Below are positions 57,101-61,964 of a DNA stretch of 64,000 nt, in pieces; position 1 is the stretch's first letter; each line of letters starts with the position of its first letter. The notes below the pieces were generated by a model. The model was not told where the DNA came from, did no database searches, and worked only from the letters and a program-made list of their open reading frames with translations. The position numbers and the translations under genes were made by a program. The DNA comes from PBB1 sp965229345 (GTDB lineage Bacteria; Pseudomonadota; Gammaproteobacteria; Burkholderiales; Burkholderiaceae_C), in the NCBI GenBank assembly GCA_965229345.1, contig OZ245872.1:1798001-1862000 (forward strand). The letters are read 5' to 3'.

Positions 57101-57447
57101 ACGGGCTGGAGGATGTGGACATCAAGCTGTACGCGCCGGGCCACGATCTGAACTTCTCGCTGCTCGGGCGTTCGCTGGTCACCACCGGCTATGTGCTGCA
57201 GCGTCGGCCTGAGTTCATGACCGACAGCCCGGCCGGGCGCAACGTGACGCTGGCCGATGCCCTGCTCGACGAGATCGCGAAAGCGCAGTTCGGTTCGGCG
57301 AGCGAGGTGCCGCAGCCCAAGCGCCGAAGCGTCAGCGGTCCGGTCGAGTTCACCTCGCTGCCGCTGCAACTCAATGCGGGTGGCGCGCCTGCAGCCGATG
57401 AACCCAACCCCTCATCACCTGAACCGACCGAGCCCAGCCGCCCATGA
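39115..57447 (+). CDS. giant two-partner secretion exoprotein (TpsA), LktA/FHA-like filamentous adhesin
   Basis: A 6110-residue exported protein. An extended signal peptide (hydrophobic 32-46, cleavage near VRA-Q at 51) is followed by a TPS-like secretion domain to about residue 300, with VGKVGNVSTVTT and FIVGANGVINTGSLF. The bulk is Gly/Ala/Ser/Thr/Val-rich beta-helix sequence built from blocks such as KVGIGASVAVN and DVTVQAL-type strands. Three units of about 410 residues repeat between 616 and 1816. Asp/Ser/Lys-rich inserts sit at about 904-972, 1319-1386, 1719-1759 and 2922-2977, and helical insertions at about 3925-4265 and 5126-5271. Only six cysteines were seen, in three close pairs. 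The C-terminus is Pro/Ser-rich with no membrane anchor. The ATG at 39115 has a GGGG about nine bases upstream; a TTG at 39094 is less likely. The translocator gene follows by ATGA. Confidence 0.93.
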   Translation: MNRDLSSARRPVTTLKARNHSEPRAPQRLHHLSLTAVAMMVQAAFTPQVRAQGIVIDGRTQTVVGKVGNVSTVTTSTVSGSSGFNSFSSFQVGQGTTANLVLPNGTTTLVNIVNSQVSIDGVVNSIKNGGIGGRVYFASSQGFIVGANGVINTGSLFVSTPTPNFISSFFSGGNPNSGAAAQLASGTAPINPDGVISIYGHINLIDGTELRAGAVNVGASGLISAGASFNGTAPDFTDVVNAHGLVRGDGIVERDGKILIAAGSTVDVAGALGANTVDISATSTSGGAVQVNLSNADIAGRDITVAARSALSDSTLLTTLGTRQALASATVDVSGGRVVSENGSVAINAVSEVHTSTYSTVPTSVAVLRSSSSAHVDVHNGAAISTTVTAGPASGDVQIGAQSITSAVATPGSALANLNGDAMVAVTDVASTSGVRLGTSAGDTPATISSIHSAGSLSMTALNQVDTTATANASAAGSSAAGATVAVSKLRTTTEAIVDRGAEIASGSALNLSASSVNNAAVTAKSTAKGAQEDAGGAGRAAQALAAYGDQAKTSEGGVKVAGAVAVSDWVGSTRAQLGANTGTVAPGSLEAVGDVTVQSLSTNVAAVDANASATGGTVGVGVAVGINLGKGSNQAVVGQNLGQSQGVRSLQVQADMAPNGAPPPANQFITTVASGAGAKSVGVAGALGVNAVDLQAQALLQPGVAVAFNANGAAPLSLLANEASVSDVAVLPTSPTAGGKVGIGASVAVNVVANRSLAEIANGASVNGAGSVALEATGDHVVNTAATAGSAGGIAITPSAAVAVVNNSATADFGAGAAITTQLINGSSGDIALVARQTAAETTTASGSATGGTAAVGAAVAVAVVNDTVLATSRRDIDGAGNVTLSASGASLGTVEATASAAGGKTSDDAGATDSSTGKKKEDGSVDDKLSGLLKLGTDNQEAADVGDSDQKAATSGDVSDDSKPSASTSEGKVAVAAAVGVNIATHKTQAVLPDALSISAGKGLTLSTANNTDGQVTTNGATVGDAAVGIGAAVSINLVKASNQALLGDGTGPDGIAVHAGSVTLSALKSDLDSSAVPAPGRTDQYVASATAGAGSGKVGIAGSLALNLIDTESLAQIRPGAHVTIVPGDTGAIQLSADNRTSVTGEALPAEGGASGSKVGIGASVAVNIIANRSVAEVQNNATLTDLGALHIEASGDHAVDTEVEAGASGGIAITPAVALAIVNNTTTARLGTGATLANPGAVTLSVDHTSTTTTSAKGSAQGEKAAVGAAVGIVLLNDVASATIERSIDTATGAVSVSARASSASTNTATASAVGGKSDEDAGQTDSTTGNKKEDASVDDKVSNQTDFGKKNQTRSGVGSTDQQSATDSADSNKTSASSDEGKVAVAAAVAVNIVSATATARVADGVTVKTDGALTIGASGNTDSSASSDGSTVGSTAKIGIGAAVSVNKVDSHNQASIGNNAQITAHGVTIESTMTDVGGDTTNTISAEAKSGAGASNVGIAASLALNLADTSSKALIESGAGVTAGGAVVLTAEDDSKITANAAPTTDGGATGGKVGIGASVALNLITAASQAQIATNAGVSQASSLTLTARSNTDSDAEATAGATGGKLAFDAAVAVTTLDQSTDASIAAGSDIGASGNVSVSATSGGAHTATTVGTAKSGSVSIGASVGVITSSSSTSATIDRNVAAGGTFDVTAGSTRYYDASATASAGGSQSEDTYGQNQQQADKSASSSTLKNNQDSQTNQGTQGGGKVNVAAAVGVVAITDNVNAAVTGGRTIQAGAGQAMTVAATSESNFSARGAGDAVDPNSKVGVGIGVGLVISKGSTTASLANSTHVVQSGDLTVQAISEQNTDAAYAHKLTAEGIAGAGGSKVGVAGAFAVAYSKGTTSATIGDNSLIDDSDAVAIDAENTATLSAKAWAGAFGSVGVGASVATVISDNAYTARLGGGSHITASSLTIEALNHKFNPTPFSLDLSNLGNMTDKDSAKNELKALGNQFTSGQLLGGGNYYTEAAAGAAGDKVAVAGSFAVNVFTDATDASIGAGAQVSTGSGTIALTADNNTVARSMAGSLSVGGRVGVGVSSADVASTNVTRSHIDAGVQVTASGGIQLTSSNQQDIEVIGVAGGVAGNVAVSGVANVITLNNTSEAYVAPSSTTVLNSSGAFGASATNTVKGLNVASGLAVSGSVAVGVVGAVNTVGTDASHQFVTRAYIGDNAKVNAAGATTLSATASEDLTTFAIAGAASGSVSVGGAAVVNVINTDTRAYLGDGAELNKAASLVSQSASLSAQDTTSLFDVVAGAAAGGSVGVGASVDVAVITKSTQAYVGQGAWAETAGNLLVQSAAAEDFRSIAIGLGVGGSAGAAGSVSVYSLTGTTLAYLDNNATLRVRGNALISADDQSVMDLISGSASAGGSGAIGAAAGVTLFDKTTRASIGDSADVEVLGNGASGIQAATGDIAVDFGGAISGNGRVKSTLAPEDAQGGSIASGNSDAIGNRNAFQGVTNTRTATPTTTLMRGLAVTATNRDKLNSFSVTGAAGGALAVTIGGNVATLTTDTEAGIGESARINQNGTVANAGQSVRVAAGSDQFHLGLAGAASGAGAAAVGAAADVIVANNTVKATIGKNAQVKAARDVEVLAHGQAQYLELGAGLAAAGTVAVAGSVGVISLNDTTYATIVGGTGATTRVDAGGNTRVVAGDDTETNMIAGAAAAGFGAAGFGVAVGVNSITKDTQATIGNEVTVNALGGAGTFTGYLPDSGSDTRTAAMKGLQVQATSKEDLFMVSASGAGGLYAGVSGAVTVTLVNSSTQAVIGNDAKINLTNTGASTAQDVNVTARNQLKSLAFTGSVGVGAVGLSGGVDVLTAKNNTHAGIGDRAQVHALNDVTVNALSSTDLDTVVVSASGGVAAVAAGVSVYSVGDKLGADAQSQLSTDDGNVKDQADNEAKGSAVDDLLKQSDNDHVKSISAQAQAKRTSVSTGAATSGTPAAGNSASIGAGAIVVSGGDVAVNARSTLTYDATTGAAAVGALGLGAGIGIANFTLNNQASIGSNAEITATGDVLVHASLTETANGLAFAGTGGIVAVNAAWAGLTDNASTTTATIGSGAKVHRAGRLTVEAQDVRTLDAQAIGASIGAVAGGASIATSEIGGTTEAHIDSGAFIGSGSGDVVGDLEVSADSRVKATSSTLAAAGGIALAATGSKATATAAPTVRAYVDGGTVKLTGDALVQAIGAAGASADALGFTVSGGVSVGASIAQARSAPLISAYLGTGTVLTADNLTVSATHELPDFVYAFDNSIDAHVLERSHALNTTVRASASGTSGGALLGAVGTSAEADYGSLGVAAPVTASVGNGSLLTVPGALDVTATNLSRQDASSSGLAFGIAAIGSNDAYARSNSRTTASFGDNVAVVGGTTGQTHITAQGTDTNVAQSVSGSGGVIAGAAATANTVETSDTRAAIGASTCGAPSATCGIATGSLTLAANHDTVYNGKVDSTQASLAGASGASNSHAVSSRVNVDVGNGASVTAGQIALAATNATHKYWWGRNSDINTIDVADGAAWNVNSGSGGLLNLPAGRTVTTIDQRTNVSTGDNSLFHVLMLSGSNAFTLDADNVIVSYDKTKLDSAGAIALAESNSIINAGSAGDPADGTHPKVNAIVTLGRDSTITSDAGNIDIGSRTDAKFDARAVANAYGLAGAPSGKAYVNFVGTNTTTVGDGALLLAADAAQGKVNVAAGENSAHQASSILAHTAVNLWNKTAVPINSTPDAQTRVTQNSTVNLSANSNLLAASDIGVAANRGNIQVSAVGVGKDLYREVAGKIASAVGIDASLDITGGIAPTPGGVARVNADGRVLSGLLRQSATQIDPVIVSTNPDGSVVWDLAYTQVNSTQYPGLAANPLNGSLSNPYIGHLSSGQLSAGQIQVSNAAPNSKLLERLALLQGLRAKYQSDPVSRDAYQAEINFLTKKLGSQGIGQKTEALTNQGSAATAAAGAVDTALAAHQTLITGDITGATNAEQIGAVGSLVNAYTAIDANNTVINTNLVGMKNAPTAPNLSANTTYAGLTSNRNSADASYTTLRTKTADIGNYAYACDATAGACLNPVVGPLGALTQSVSTDGSLRIVSGSGYLGAVQQTMSNISLLALRRAGATGDLPTSIAALSGQMDSIKSANASIVSSAANIFSQLSLASTAQSTLSGSWRDTASSGNADTGRVTAVANALLANSPTTGLLAKFNASSTGTAANVVSTQAGLVADAATAIAGSVATVTAADNTPAVAGSQKVLTFPDISVKLGNVNVRGDVLAGTGSLEAPGDAKIWILNNSPASMKIGNLTVDSTGGNVRLNGFLVNNTADVQRFNPSYLGSVPTIMSRENGVVGANGLQGQPEIRIVSTYDPGAYDPASPDVNRRIPAAAPDITIAYRDTLGEPSKLISNPNGLVSVSSDAGDIYVDGSITAGSVAILAKNGDFVQSYVNGFNSVAGEPNANIQGGDGVLAPNKNKAPGAGIVANGNVFISARYLNINGTVQSGIVNYTLDIPVDADLRFLRPDKTTVITKAQADFYGEKVDLYNPSGDASVIGATYDPATNTITMTSTAKVHGGNITLFGQIINTANGTTGGTGKLAVLDGFGQVAINNLSSAKLVLKTIDTGADPDPTRPGRGTVGTIDITDVQSVDVVNGQAVVNAIHTVISRDQDAITVKQTGYWNADGSFNPGEYTGPLASTTNLSLTEIQNSQAIQNAQSRVTTQTVRLGTYDPQAGLRYIYTNGTDTSTKYEWRFSGASFFGTSSLSLPPDNVSRTLTSGPNVLSNYPLPNGTFLSYVKPAGLTTAHANKLVDDPTAATSTQATKQTSNTRTTSSVYTKIDEWNDCNWWTLCIASRYTSVWEQVTGTTTVTSNSVKADYPIRVEFLGANTPSLTVNSGQAVSLAAQNQLNNRYGDTTITAKSFDSGSGALIDTRNLSITGTNGSIGGNTTPVNVLLGGALTASASAGNVNINQIAGALKVATVSASGDATAGQGKVVLSAQGDLYGDAGNLIRAERIELSSSNGAIGGISGNTNARLPLNIQSGYTADRGNQHFYGLKASAAGDIGIDEQVSAGNVAGHLLVDTVTSLGGDVRLTAPGRILDNNPEYTLDTRTWDQLRSFWDSVTLRAGAANDQKVAQALRVYETGRTQDYAQYWQIRTDQHAPTTFDAAWRYTASAAERATLADATAVTAFENARTERYWALSSQIAAYDAQALARGAAAALLKQAHPSWTQDQIAAQVRADAIAGTLPGVSAGTRVAGFIYVASAAEQTAQATGSTWTTSQLALGLNPGLLKDVTDTNPVLKAPNASGRHVTLIAGTSIGSTLAATDPEAVVIALNTDGNLTDREKVALATAEFSDFVFSDPSRQTGTLTISQRLPVNFSAATGVSASVNQGGNSANPLTQHVVNTDTGNIYLASLGAAPIDQIRADGEVRLKVKGAISAIDASRAAIAAGDLILEAANATIGGNADGSTPLWVDVTRGATADSHGSVTARGVGRINLIETGDFAIGGIFSRGAITVESSTGSVVNARPDDNAGLVLLGGTVQITASQGSIGNLALDQALAVGSNIGTPLSGLIQAQAGGSIFLEGPTNPLVASNFTLGAVVDGADAVNAGDRIRIVAHENGSINGRVVAPGAIDLVGDKRLTLSGARDILVGDPNSLAGTSTEVASASAVRSLSGNITLTADELRILDDATVRADTGTVRFDATGDAIVTGISTGNATSNAVSGHSTHGRILDGGDVHLDITANQPGAVMTLSAQNGVGTGTLRADGSIDAATANPLEIDVASAAAVAVTGNLNLSTQGLLNLSSASAPGDINLFGGTGVIAGSIISTGGGITVNAPNGSIVTQEVQAATRVVMNAGQDITAGHTSAPVVEFHAQDQLSAGAIDVSSFFGLSGRTITGSVNNTSTEGLHATVSGPDGDMADSVTLDIVNPNSVVFDFFSADLGELNVSGLGAVAVQRGVLGTRLNVLTPLTQLVVDSRNNGLEDVDIKLYAPGHDLNFSLLGRSLVTTGYVLQRRPEFMTDSPAGRNVTLADALLDEIAKAQFGSASEVPQPKRRSVSGPVEFTSLPLQLNAGGAPAADEPNPSSPEPTEPSRP
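40960..44560 (+). repeat. three tandem in-frame repeats of about 1.2 kb within the exoprotein
   Basis: Units begin near 40960, 42187 and 43426. Each carries, in order, a VGIGAAVSIN-type block, a GKVGIAGSLALN-type block, the near-identical GKVGIGASVAVN block (41335, 42595, 43795), AGGIAITP-type and AAVGAAVAV-type blocks, an Asp-rich insert and an EGKVAVAAAV block. Spacing of the marker blocks is 1260 and 1200 bases. The third copy is the most diverged and lacks the full Asp-rich insert. Confidence 0.85.
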
Positions 57448-59201
57448 AGCATTCCCAGGACATCACCTCGGATCGCCCGCGCAGCCGCGCAAGCGCTGCA
57501 GGGCCCGCCGCGTCGCGTACCGCACCCGCTGGCGCCCGCTGGCATTGGTGGGCGGCGGTCGGTCTCGCGAGCGCGGGACTGGCGCAGGCACAGACGCCAC
57601 CGGTGCAGTTGCCGCCATCGCTCGATCCCGGCGCGATACAGCGCCAGTCGATCGAACAGCAAAAGAAACTGCTCGAAGAAGAGCGCCAGCGTTCGCGCAG
57701 CAATTCAAGCGCCTCGCCGCTGGATCGCAGCGCCGTCGAGCGCAAGGACGGTGCTGCATCGGCCTCGTCAGCGCGCGTCACCGTCAAGCGCGTCGAGTTC
57801 TCGCCATCGGCCCTCTTGCCGGAGGCCGAGCTGAAGAAGATCGCCGCCGACTACGAAGGCAAGGAAGTCGGCTTCGCCGACCTGCAGACGCTGGTCGCGC
57901 GTGTCAACGCCCTGTACAAGGCGCGCGGCGCCATCGCGGCCGAGGCGGTGATCCCTGCGCAGGACGTCTCCGGCGGCGTGATCATGATTCGCCTGATCGA
58001 AGGCAAGATCGGCGCCTATCAGCTGCGCGGCAACGATTCGACGGCAGCGTCCTACGTGCTCGATCGCATGCACGACGCTCCGGGCTCGCTGGTGGACATC
58101 GCCCGGCTGGAGCGCGACTTGATCTGGTTCAACCGCACCAACGATGTCCAGCTCCGCGCGGTGCTGAAGCCCGGGCAGGCCTTCGCGACCACCGATGTCG
58201 AACTGGCGGCGCAGGAGCCGTCGCGCCATTCGGTGAGCCTGTTCACCGACACCGCAGGCAGCCGCAGCACTGGCGAGTACCGGGTGGGCGCGGTGTACGC
58301 CAACCACAGCCTGTTCGGCTACCGCGATGAACTGACGATCTCGACGACGCAAGCCCGCGGCTACGACGGCCGGGCCTTGTCGTACTCGGTGCCTGTCAAC
58401 TCCTGGGGCGGCCGTTTTTCGTTCGGCTACAACGACGACCGCACCCGCATCAAGTACGGGCCGTTCGCGCCGCTGAATGTTTCGGGCCAGGCCGAGTCCT
58501 GGACCGCGTCGCTGCGCCAGCCGGTCTGGGTCGATCAGCGCACGCTGATCGCGGCCAACCTCGGCGTGGTGGACCGCCGCTCTTTGACCTTCATCCAGTC
58601 GGTCAAGCTGCAGAAAGTCGAGACGGTCGATTTCAGTCTGGGCATCGACGCGCTGCGCAGCGATGAGAGTGGCGCCTGGTCGGGCAGCGTCAGCGCCACC
58701 ATGGGCGATTCGCACTCGCCCGAGCATCTGGGTTACACCGTGCTGCGTGGGAGTCTCGAGCGCGATCAGGATCTTGGGAGCGGATTCGAGGGGCGTGCCA
58801 GTCTGGGCTGGCAGGCGACGAGCCAGCAACGGCTGCCCAGCAGTGCTCAGTATTTCCTCGGCGGTGCCGGCACGGTGCGGGCCTACTCGAACGCCTATTA
58901 CAGCGGGCTCGAGGGCTATGTCGTGAACCTCGAATTGCGCCGGGCACTGGATCTGCGTGGACTGGCCTCCGAGTCGATGAGGCCCGATGTGACGGTGCTG
59001 GGCTACCTGGACCGAGGCCAGACACGACCGAACGGGCCGGGCCAGCGCGACATCACCCTGCAGAGCATTGGCGCAGGCTTCGAGCTGCGGATCAGCCCAC
59101 GGTTTTTCGGGCGGCTGACGGTGGGGCATCAGATGCTCAAGCGAGCCGAAGAGCCTCGCTCCGTCCGCGTCGACGCAAGCCTGGTGCTGGCGCTGTTCTG
59201 A
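57444..59201 (+). CDS. two-partner secretion outer-membrane translocator (TpsB, ShlB/FhaC/HecB family)
   Basis: A 585-residue outer-membrane protein that exports the preceding exoprotein. A long N-region leads to a signal peptide ending at AQA (about 49). A charged helix follows (SIEQQKKLLEEERQRSRS), which in FhaC-type proteins can plug the pore. POTRA domains lie at about 106-185 and 186-265 (VTVKRVEFSPSALLPEAELKKI; IRLIEGKIGAYQLRGND). The beta-barrel then runs to a terminal Phe. GAGTVRAYSNAYYSG is the L6-loop motif, with VRAY in place of VRGY. It overlaps the exoprotein stop by four bases. Length and order match TpsB proteins. Confidence 0.95.
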   Translation: MKHSQDITSDRPRSRASAAGPAASRTAPAGARWHWWAAVGLASAGLAQAQTPPVQLPPSLDPGAIQRQSIEQQKKLLEEERQRSRSNSSASPLDRSAVERKDGAASASSARVTVKRVEFSPSALLPEAELKKIAADYEGKEVGFADLQTLVARVNALYKARGAIAAEAVIPAQDVSGGVIMIRLIEGKIGAYQLRGNDSTAASYVLDRMHDAPGSLVDIARLERDLIWFNRTNDVQLRAVLKPGQAFATTDVELAAQEPSRHSVSLFTDTAGSRSTGEYRVGAVYANHSLFGYRDELTISTTQARGYDGRALSYSVPVNSWGGRFSFGYNDDRTRIKYGPFAPLNVSGQAESWTASLRQPVWVDQRTLIAANLGVVDRRSLTFIQSVKLQKVETVDFSLGIDALRSDESGAWSGSVSATMGDSHSPEHLGYTVLRGSLERDQDLGSGFEGRASLGWQATSQQRLPSSAQYFLGGAGTVRAYSNAYYSGLEGYVVNLELRRALDLRGLASESMRPDVTVLGYLDRGQTRPNGPGQRDITLQSIGAGFELRISPRFFGRLTVGHQMLKRAEEPRSVRVDASLVLALF

Positions 59202-59227
59202 CCGGGCCCTGCGGAGCGCAGACCCGG
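59202..59227 (+). terminator. strong hairpin after the two-partner secretion operon
   Basis: Starting one base after the TpsB stop, CTGCG-GAG-CGCAG is enclosed by an outer CCGGG/CCCGG stem with a small internal bulge. No T-run follows, so it is a terminator-like hairpin rather than a canonical intrinsic terminator. It lies between convergent genes. Confidence 0.45.
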
Positions 59228-59237
59228 CCTGGACGCT

Positions 59238-59579
59238 TCACTGGCTCCGGGTGCGGCGGTGCAGCGCGAACTTGCCCAGCAGCTCGGTGGTCTGCATTTC
59301 GGCCGACACGGCGCTTTCGAGCGAGGAACGCGACAGTCCGGACACCTCGTAATGCATGTTCTCGTACAACTCGGCGGTAGACGGGTACGTTTTCAGCACA
59401 GCGGCCAAGGCCGTGTCGGGCAGGTCGGCCGCCAAGGCGGTCTTGAGCCGGGACACCACGATCTGGTACTGAGCCCCATCGATCGGGTCACCGCTGCGGT
59501 CGATGCGCTCGAGCAGGTGCGCGAGTGCCACGGCGGTGTTCACGGCGTTGCGCGGCGTTTGAACCTTCGGTGCGGGCAT
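59238..59579 (-). CDS. small conserved-looking protein of unknown function
   Basis: A 113-residue soluble protein with no signal peptide or known motif. It is mostly helical, with AVNTAVALAHLLERIDRSGDP and a regular block QYQIVVSRLKTALAADLPD. The frame extends further, but the ATG at 59579 has AGGAG a few bases upstream, so it is preferred over one 20 codons earlier. Codon choice is like its neighbours, which supports a real gene. It is convergent with the translocator. I do not recognise the family. Confidence 0.65.
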   Translation of the reverse strand: MPAPKVQTPRNAVNTAVALAHLLERIDRSGDPIDGAQYQIVVSRLKTALAADLPDTALAAVLKTYPSTAELYENMHYEVSGLSRSSLESAVSAEMQTTELLGKFALHRRTRSQ

Positions 59580-59713
59580 GCTGGACTCCTGTGCGGTGGA
59601 TAACATCGGAATGACTCTTACATGCGGACGGGGCGCCAAAAGTCAAGCCACCGGGGTGGCCGCGGCGCGGCGTGAGCCGCCGGTCGCCGCACGCCACCCG
59701 GACGCTGCCTGGA

Positions 59714-59854
59714 TCAGGCGGCGGCTTGCGGCGCCTGGCCGTTCGCCGGCTTCGCGTCGCTGCCCGCTGGGGTGCGCTGCTTGGCCTGGCGCTTGAGGTC
59801 CTTCGCCCGTTTTTGTTTTTGTCGGCGGATGCCGCGGTCTTTGTCAGCGCTCAT
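59714..59854 (-). CDS. very small basic protein, unknown function
   Basis: A 46-residue protein that is strongly basic in its first half (DKDRGIRRQKQKRAKDLKRQ) and Ala/Pro/Gly-rich in its tail. The ATG at 59854 has an AGAGA in the usual place; an upstream ATG at 59899 would add 15 residues with no ribosome site. Short Lys/Arg-rich proteins of this sort occur in betaproteobacteria without known function; nucleic acid binding is a guess. It is divergent from the TerB-like gene. Confidence 0.5.
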   Translation of the reverse strand: MSADKDRGIRRQKQKRAKDLKRQAKQRTPAGSDAKPANGQAPQAAA

Positions 59855-59936
59855 GTGGTTCTCTTGAGAGTGGTTGAAGGGAAAGGCACGTGCAGTCACC
59901 TGATGGCAGGCGACCGCCCCGTGCCATCATTTGAGC

Positions 59937-60419
59937 ATGTTCCAGTCCCTCAAAGAATTTTTCGACGCGGTGCTGTCTCCTGCGGCCACCCGCGAGGCCG
60001 CCTCCGACGAGCATGCGCTTCGGCTGGCCACGGCGGTCATGCTGGTCGAGGTGATGCGCGCCGATGCGAGTTTCGAGGCCAGCGAACGGGCCGCCGTGCT
60101 GACAGCATTGCGTGACCGCTTTGACCTGTCACCCGACGAGGCCGCGCAGCTGACCGAGCTGGCCGTCACCACTGCACGTAGTGCCACCGATCTGTTCGCC
60201 TTTACCTCGCGCATCAACGACCATTTCGACATGCCGCAGAAACTGCGCATGGTCGAGCACATGTGGCGCGTGGCCTATGCCGACGGCCACCTCAGTGACC
60301 ATGAGCGCCATGTGCTGTGGCGCATTGCCGATCTGCTGCACGTGCCGCAGGGCGCTTATGTCCATGCCCGGCTGCGGGTGCAGGAGGAAATCAAGGCGGC
60401 GACGGGCTCTGGGGCCTGA
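59937..60419 (+). CDS. TerB/DjlA-like (tellurite resistance TerB family) protein
   Basis: A 160-residue soluble helical protein. ATAVMLVEVMRADASFEASERAAVL and the second similar unit MWRVAYADGHLSDHERHVLWRIADLLHV are the two halves of the TerB/DjlA-N fold. Acidic residues in ADASFEASE and ADGHLSDHE probably bind a divalent metal. Family members occur in tellurite resistance, stress and membrane-associated complexes. Here there are no other ter genes, so a tellurite role is unlikely. The ATG at 59937 is chosen over an upstream TTG. The next gene, dnaB, starts 105 bases later. Confidence 0.85.
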   Translation: MFQSLKEFFDAVLSPAATREAASDEHALRLATAVMLVEVMRADASFEASERAAVLTALRDRFDLSPDEAAQLTELAVTTARSATDLFAFTSRINDHFDMPQKLRMVEHMWRVAYADGHLSDHERHVLWRIADLLHVPQGAYVHARLRVQEEIKAATGSGA

Positions 60420-60469
60420 TCCGCGGCTGCACACAGGTTTTCAGCCTGATTTCCCCTGCTCGTGCCCAG

Positions 60470-60493
60470 CCTGTGCACAGCTTTATGCACAGG
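60470..60493 (+). promoter_or_regulatory. DnaA-box-containing inverted repeat before dnaB
   Basis: CCTGTGCA and TGCACAGG are perfect inverted arms with an eight-base loop. The right arm overlaps TTATGCACA (60483-60491), an exact match to the TTATnCACA DnaA-box form. The element lies about 30-55 bases before the dnaB ATG. A TATGAT hexamer at 60513-60518 is close enough to give a nearly leaderless dnaB transcript. Confidence 0.4.
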
Positions 60494-60524
60494 CCCCGGG
60501 CGTGGCGACTCTTATGATCTTCGG

Positions 60525-61946
60525 ATGTCGGCACTGATCTCCTCCCCTCCGTTTTCCAACCCACCCCCGCGCGGGGACGACGAGGTCGCGCGACTGCGAA
60601 TGCCGCCGCATTCGATCGAAGCCGAACAGAGCGTGCTGGGCGGCTTGCTGCTCGACAACAGCGCCTGGGACCGCGCGGGTGATCTGCTCACCGACAGCGA
60701 TTTCTACCGCTTCGAGCACCGTGCGATCTATGCGGCCATCGGTGCGCTGATCAACGCCAGCAAACCGGCCGACGTCATCACGGTGTTCGAGCAACTGCAA
60801 AGCCTGGGCAAGGCCGAGGAATGCGGTGGGCTGGTGTACCTGAACGCGCTGGCGCAAAGCGTGCCGAGCGCGGCCAATCTGCGCCGCTATGCCGAGATCG
60901 TTCGTGAGCGGGCGGTACTGCGCAAGCTGGTGTCTGCCAGCGACGAGATCGCCACCAGCGCCTTCAATCCGCAGGGCAGGGCGGTGTCGGAAATCCTCGA
61001 CGAGGCCGAGGCGAAGATCTTCAAGATCGGCGAGGAAGGCTCGCGCTCGCGACAGGGCTTCCAGTCCATGGATGCGCTGGTCGTGCAACTGCTCGATCGG
61101 GTGACCGAGCTGCACGAGAACGGCGCCGAAGAGGTGACCGGTGTGCGCACCGGCTACTTCGACCTGGACCGCATGACAGCCGGCTTCCAGCCGGGCGACC
61201 TGATCGTGCTGGCCGCGCGCCCGTCGATGGGCAAGACGGCGTTGGCGCTGAACATCGCCGAACACGTGGCGGTGCAGGAAGGCCTGCCGGTCGTCATCTT
61301 CTCGATGGAAATGGGTGCCGCCCAGCTGGCGCTGCGGCTGGTCGGTTCGCTCGGGCGCATCGACCAGCAGCACCTGCGCACCGGTGCGCTGAAGGACGAT
61401 GAGTGGGGCCGGCTGACCGAGGCGATCGAGAAGCTCGGCACCATCAGCATGTTCATCGACGAGAGCCCGGCGCTGTCGCCCAGCGAGTTGCGCGCCCGGG
61501 CCCGGCGCCAGGCCCGGCAGTGCGGCAAGCTCGGGCTGATCGTGGTTGACTACCTGCAGCTGATGAGCGGCAGCGGCGGCAACGAAGAGAACCGAGCCAC
61601 GGTGATCGGAGAGATCTCGCGGGGACTGAAGTCGCTTGCGAAGGAGTTGCAGTGCCCGGTGATCGCGCTGTCGCAGCTCAACCGCAGCGTCGAGTCGCGC
61701 ACCGACAAGCGGCCGATGATGAGCGACCTGCGCGAGTCCGGCGCGATCGAGCAGGATGCCGACGTCATCATGTTCATCTACCGCGACGAGTACTACACCA
61801 AGGAAGCCTGCAAGGAGCCGGGCGTGGCTGAAGTCATCATCGGCAAGCAGCGCAACGGGCCGACCGGCACCGTGAAGCTGACCTTCCTGAAGCCGCTGAC
61901 CAAGTTCGACAACCTGGCGCCGGGCAGTGCCGGCGGAGATTACTGA
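60525..61946 (+). CDS. dnaB: replicative DNA helicase DnaB
   Basis: A 473-residue hexameric 5'-3' helicase that unwinds DNA at the replication fork. The N-terminal domain is marked by MPPHSIEAEQSVLGGLLLDN (about 26-45). The C-terminal RecA-like domain carries Walker A ARPSMGKTALALN and VFSMEM-type IFSMEMGAAQLALR. LIVVDYLQLMSG is Walker B, and SRGLKSLAKELQCPVIALSQLNR follows. The end PTGTVKLTFLKPLTKFDNL is typical. The ATG at 60525 is supported by the family start, although no clear Shine-Dalgarno is visible. No intein interrupts the gene. Confidence 0.97.
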   Translation: MSALISSPPFSNPPPRGDDEVARLRMPPHSIEAEQSVLGGLLLDNSAWDRAGDLLTDSDFYRFEHRAIYAAIGALINASKPADVITVFEQLQSLGKAEECGGLVYLNALAQSVPSAANLRRYAEIVRERAVLRKLVSASDEIATSAFNPQGRAVSEILDEAEAKIFKIGEEGSRSRQGFQSMDALVVQLLDRVTELHENGAEEVTGVRTGYFDLDRMTAGFQPGDLIVLAARPSMGKTALALNIAEHVAVQEGLPVVIFSMEMGAAQLALRLVGSLGRIDQQHLRTGALKDDEWGRLTEAIEKLGTISMFIDESPALSPSELRARARRQARQCGKLGLIVVDYLQLMSGSGGNEENRATVIGEISRGLKSLAKELQCPVIALSQLNRSVESRTDKRPMMSDLRESGAIEQDADVIMFIYRDEYYTKEACKEPGVAEVIIGKQRNGPTGTVKLTFLKPLTKFDNLAPGSAGGDY

Positions 61947-61964
61947 CCGTTGCGGCCCGGTGGT

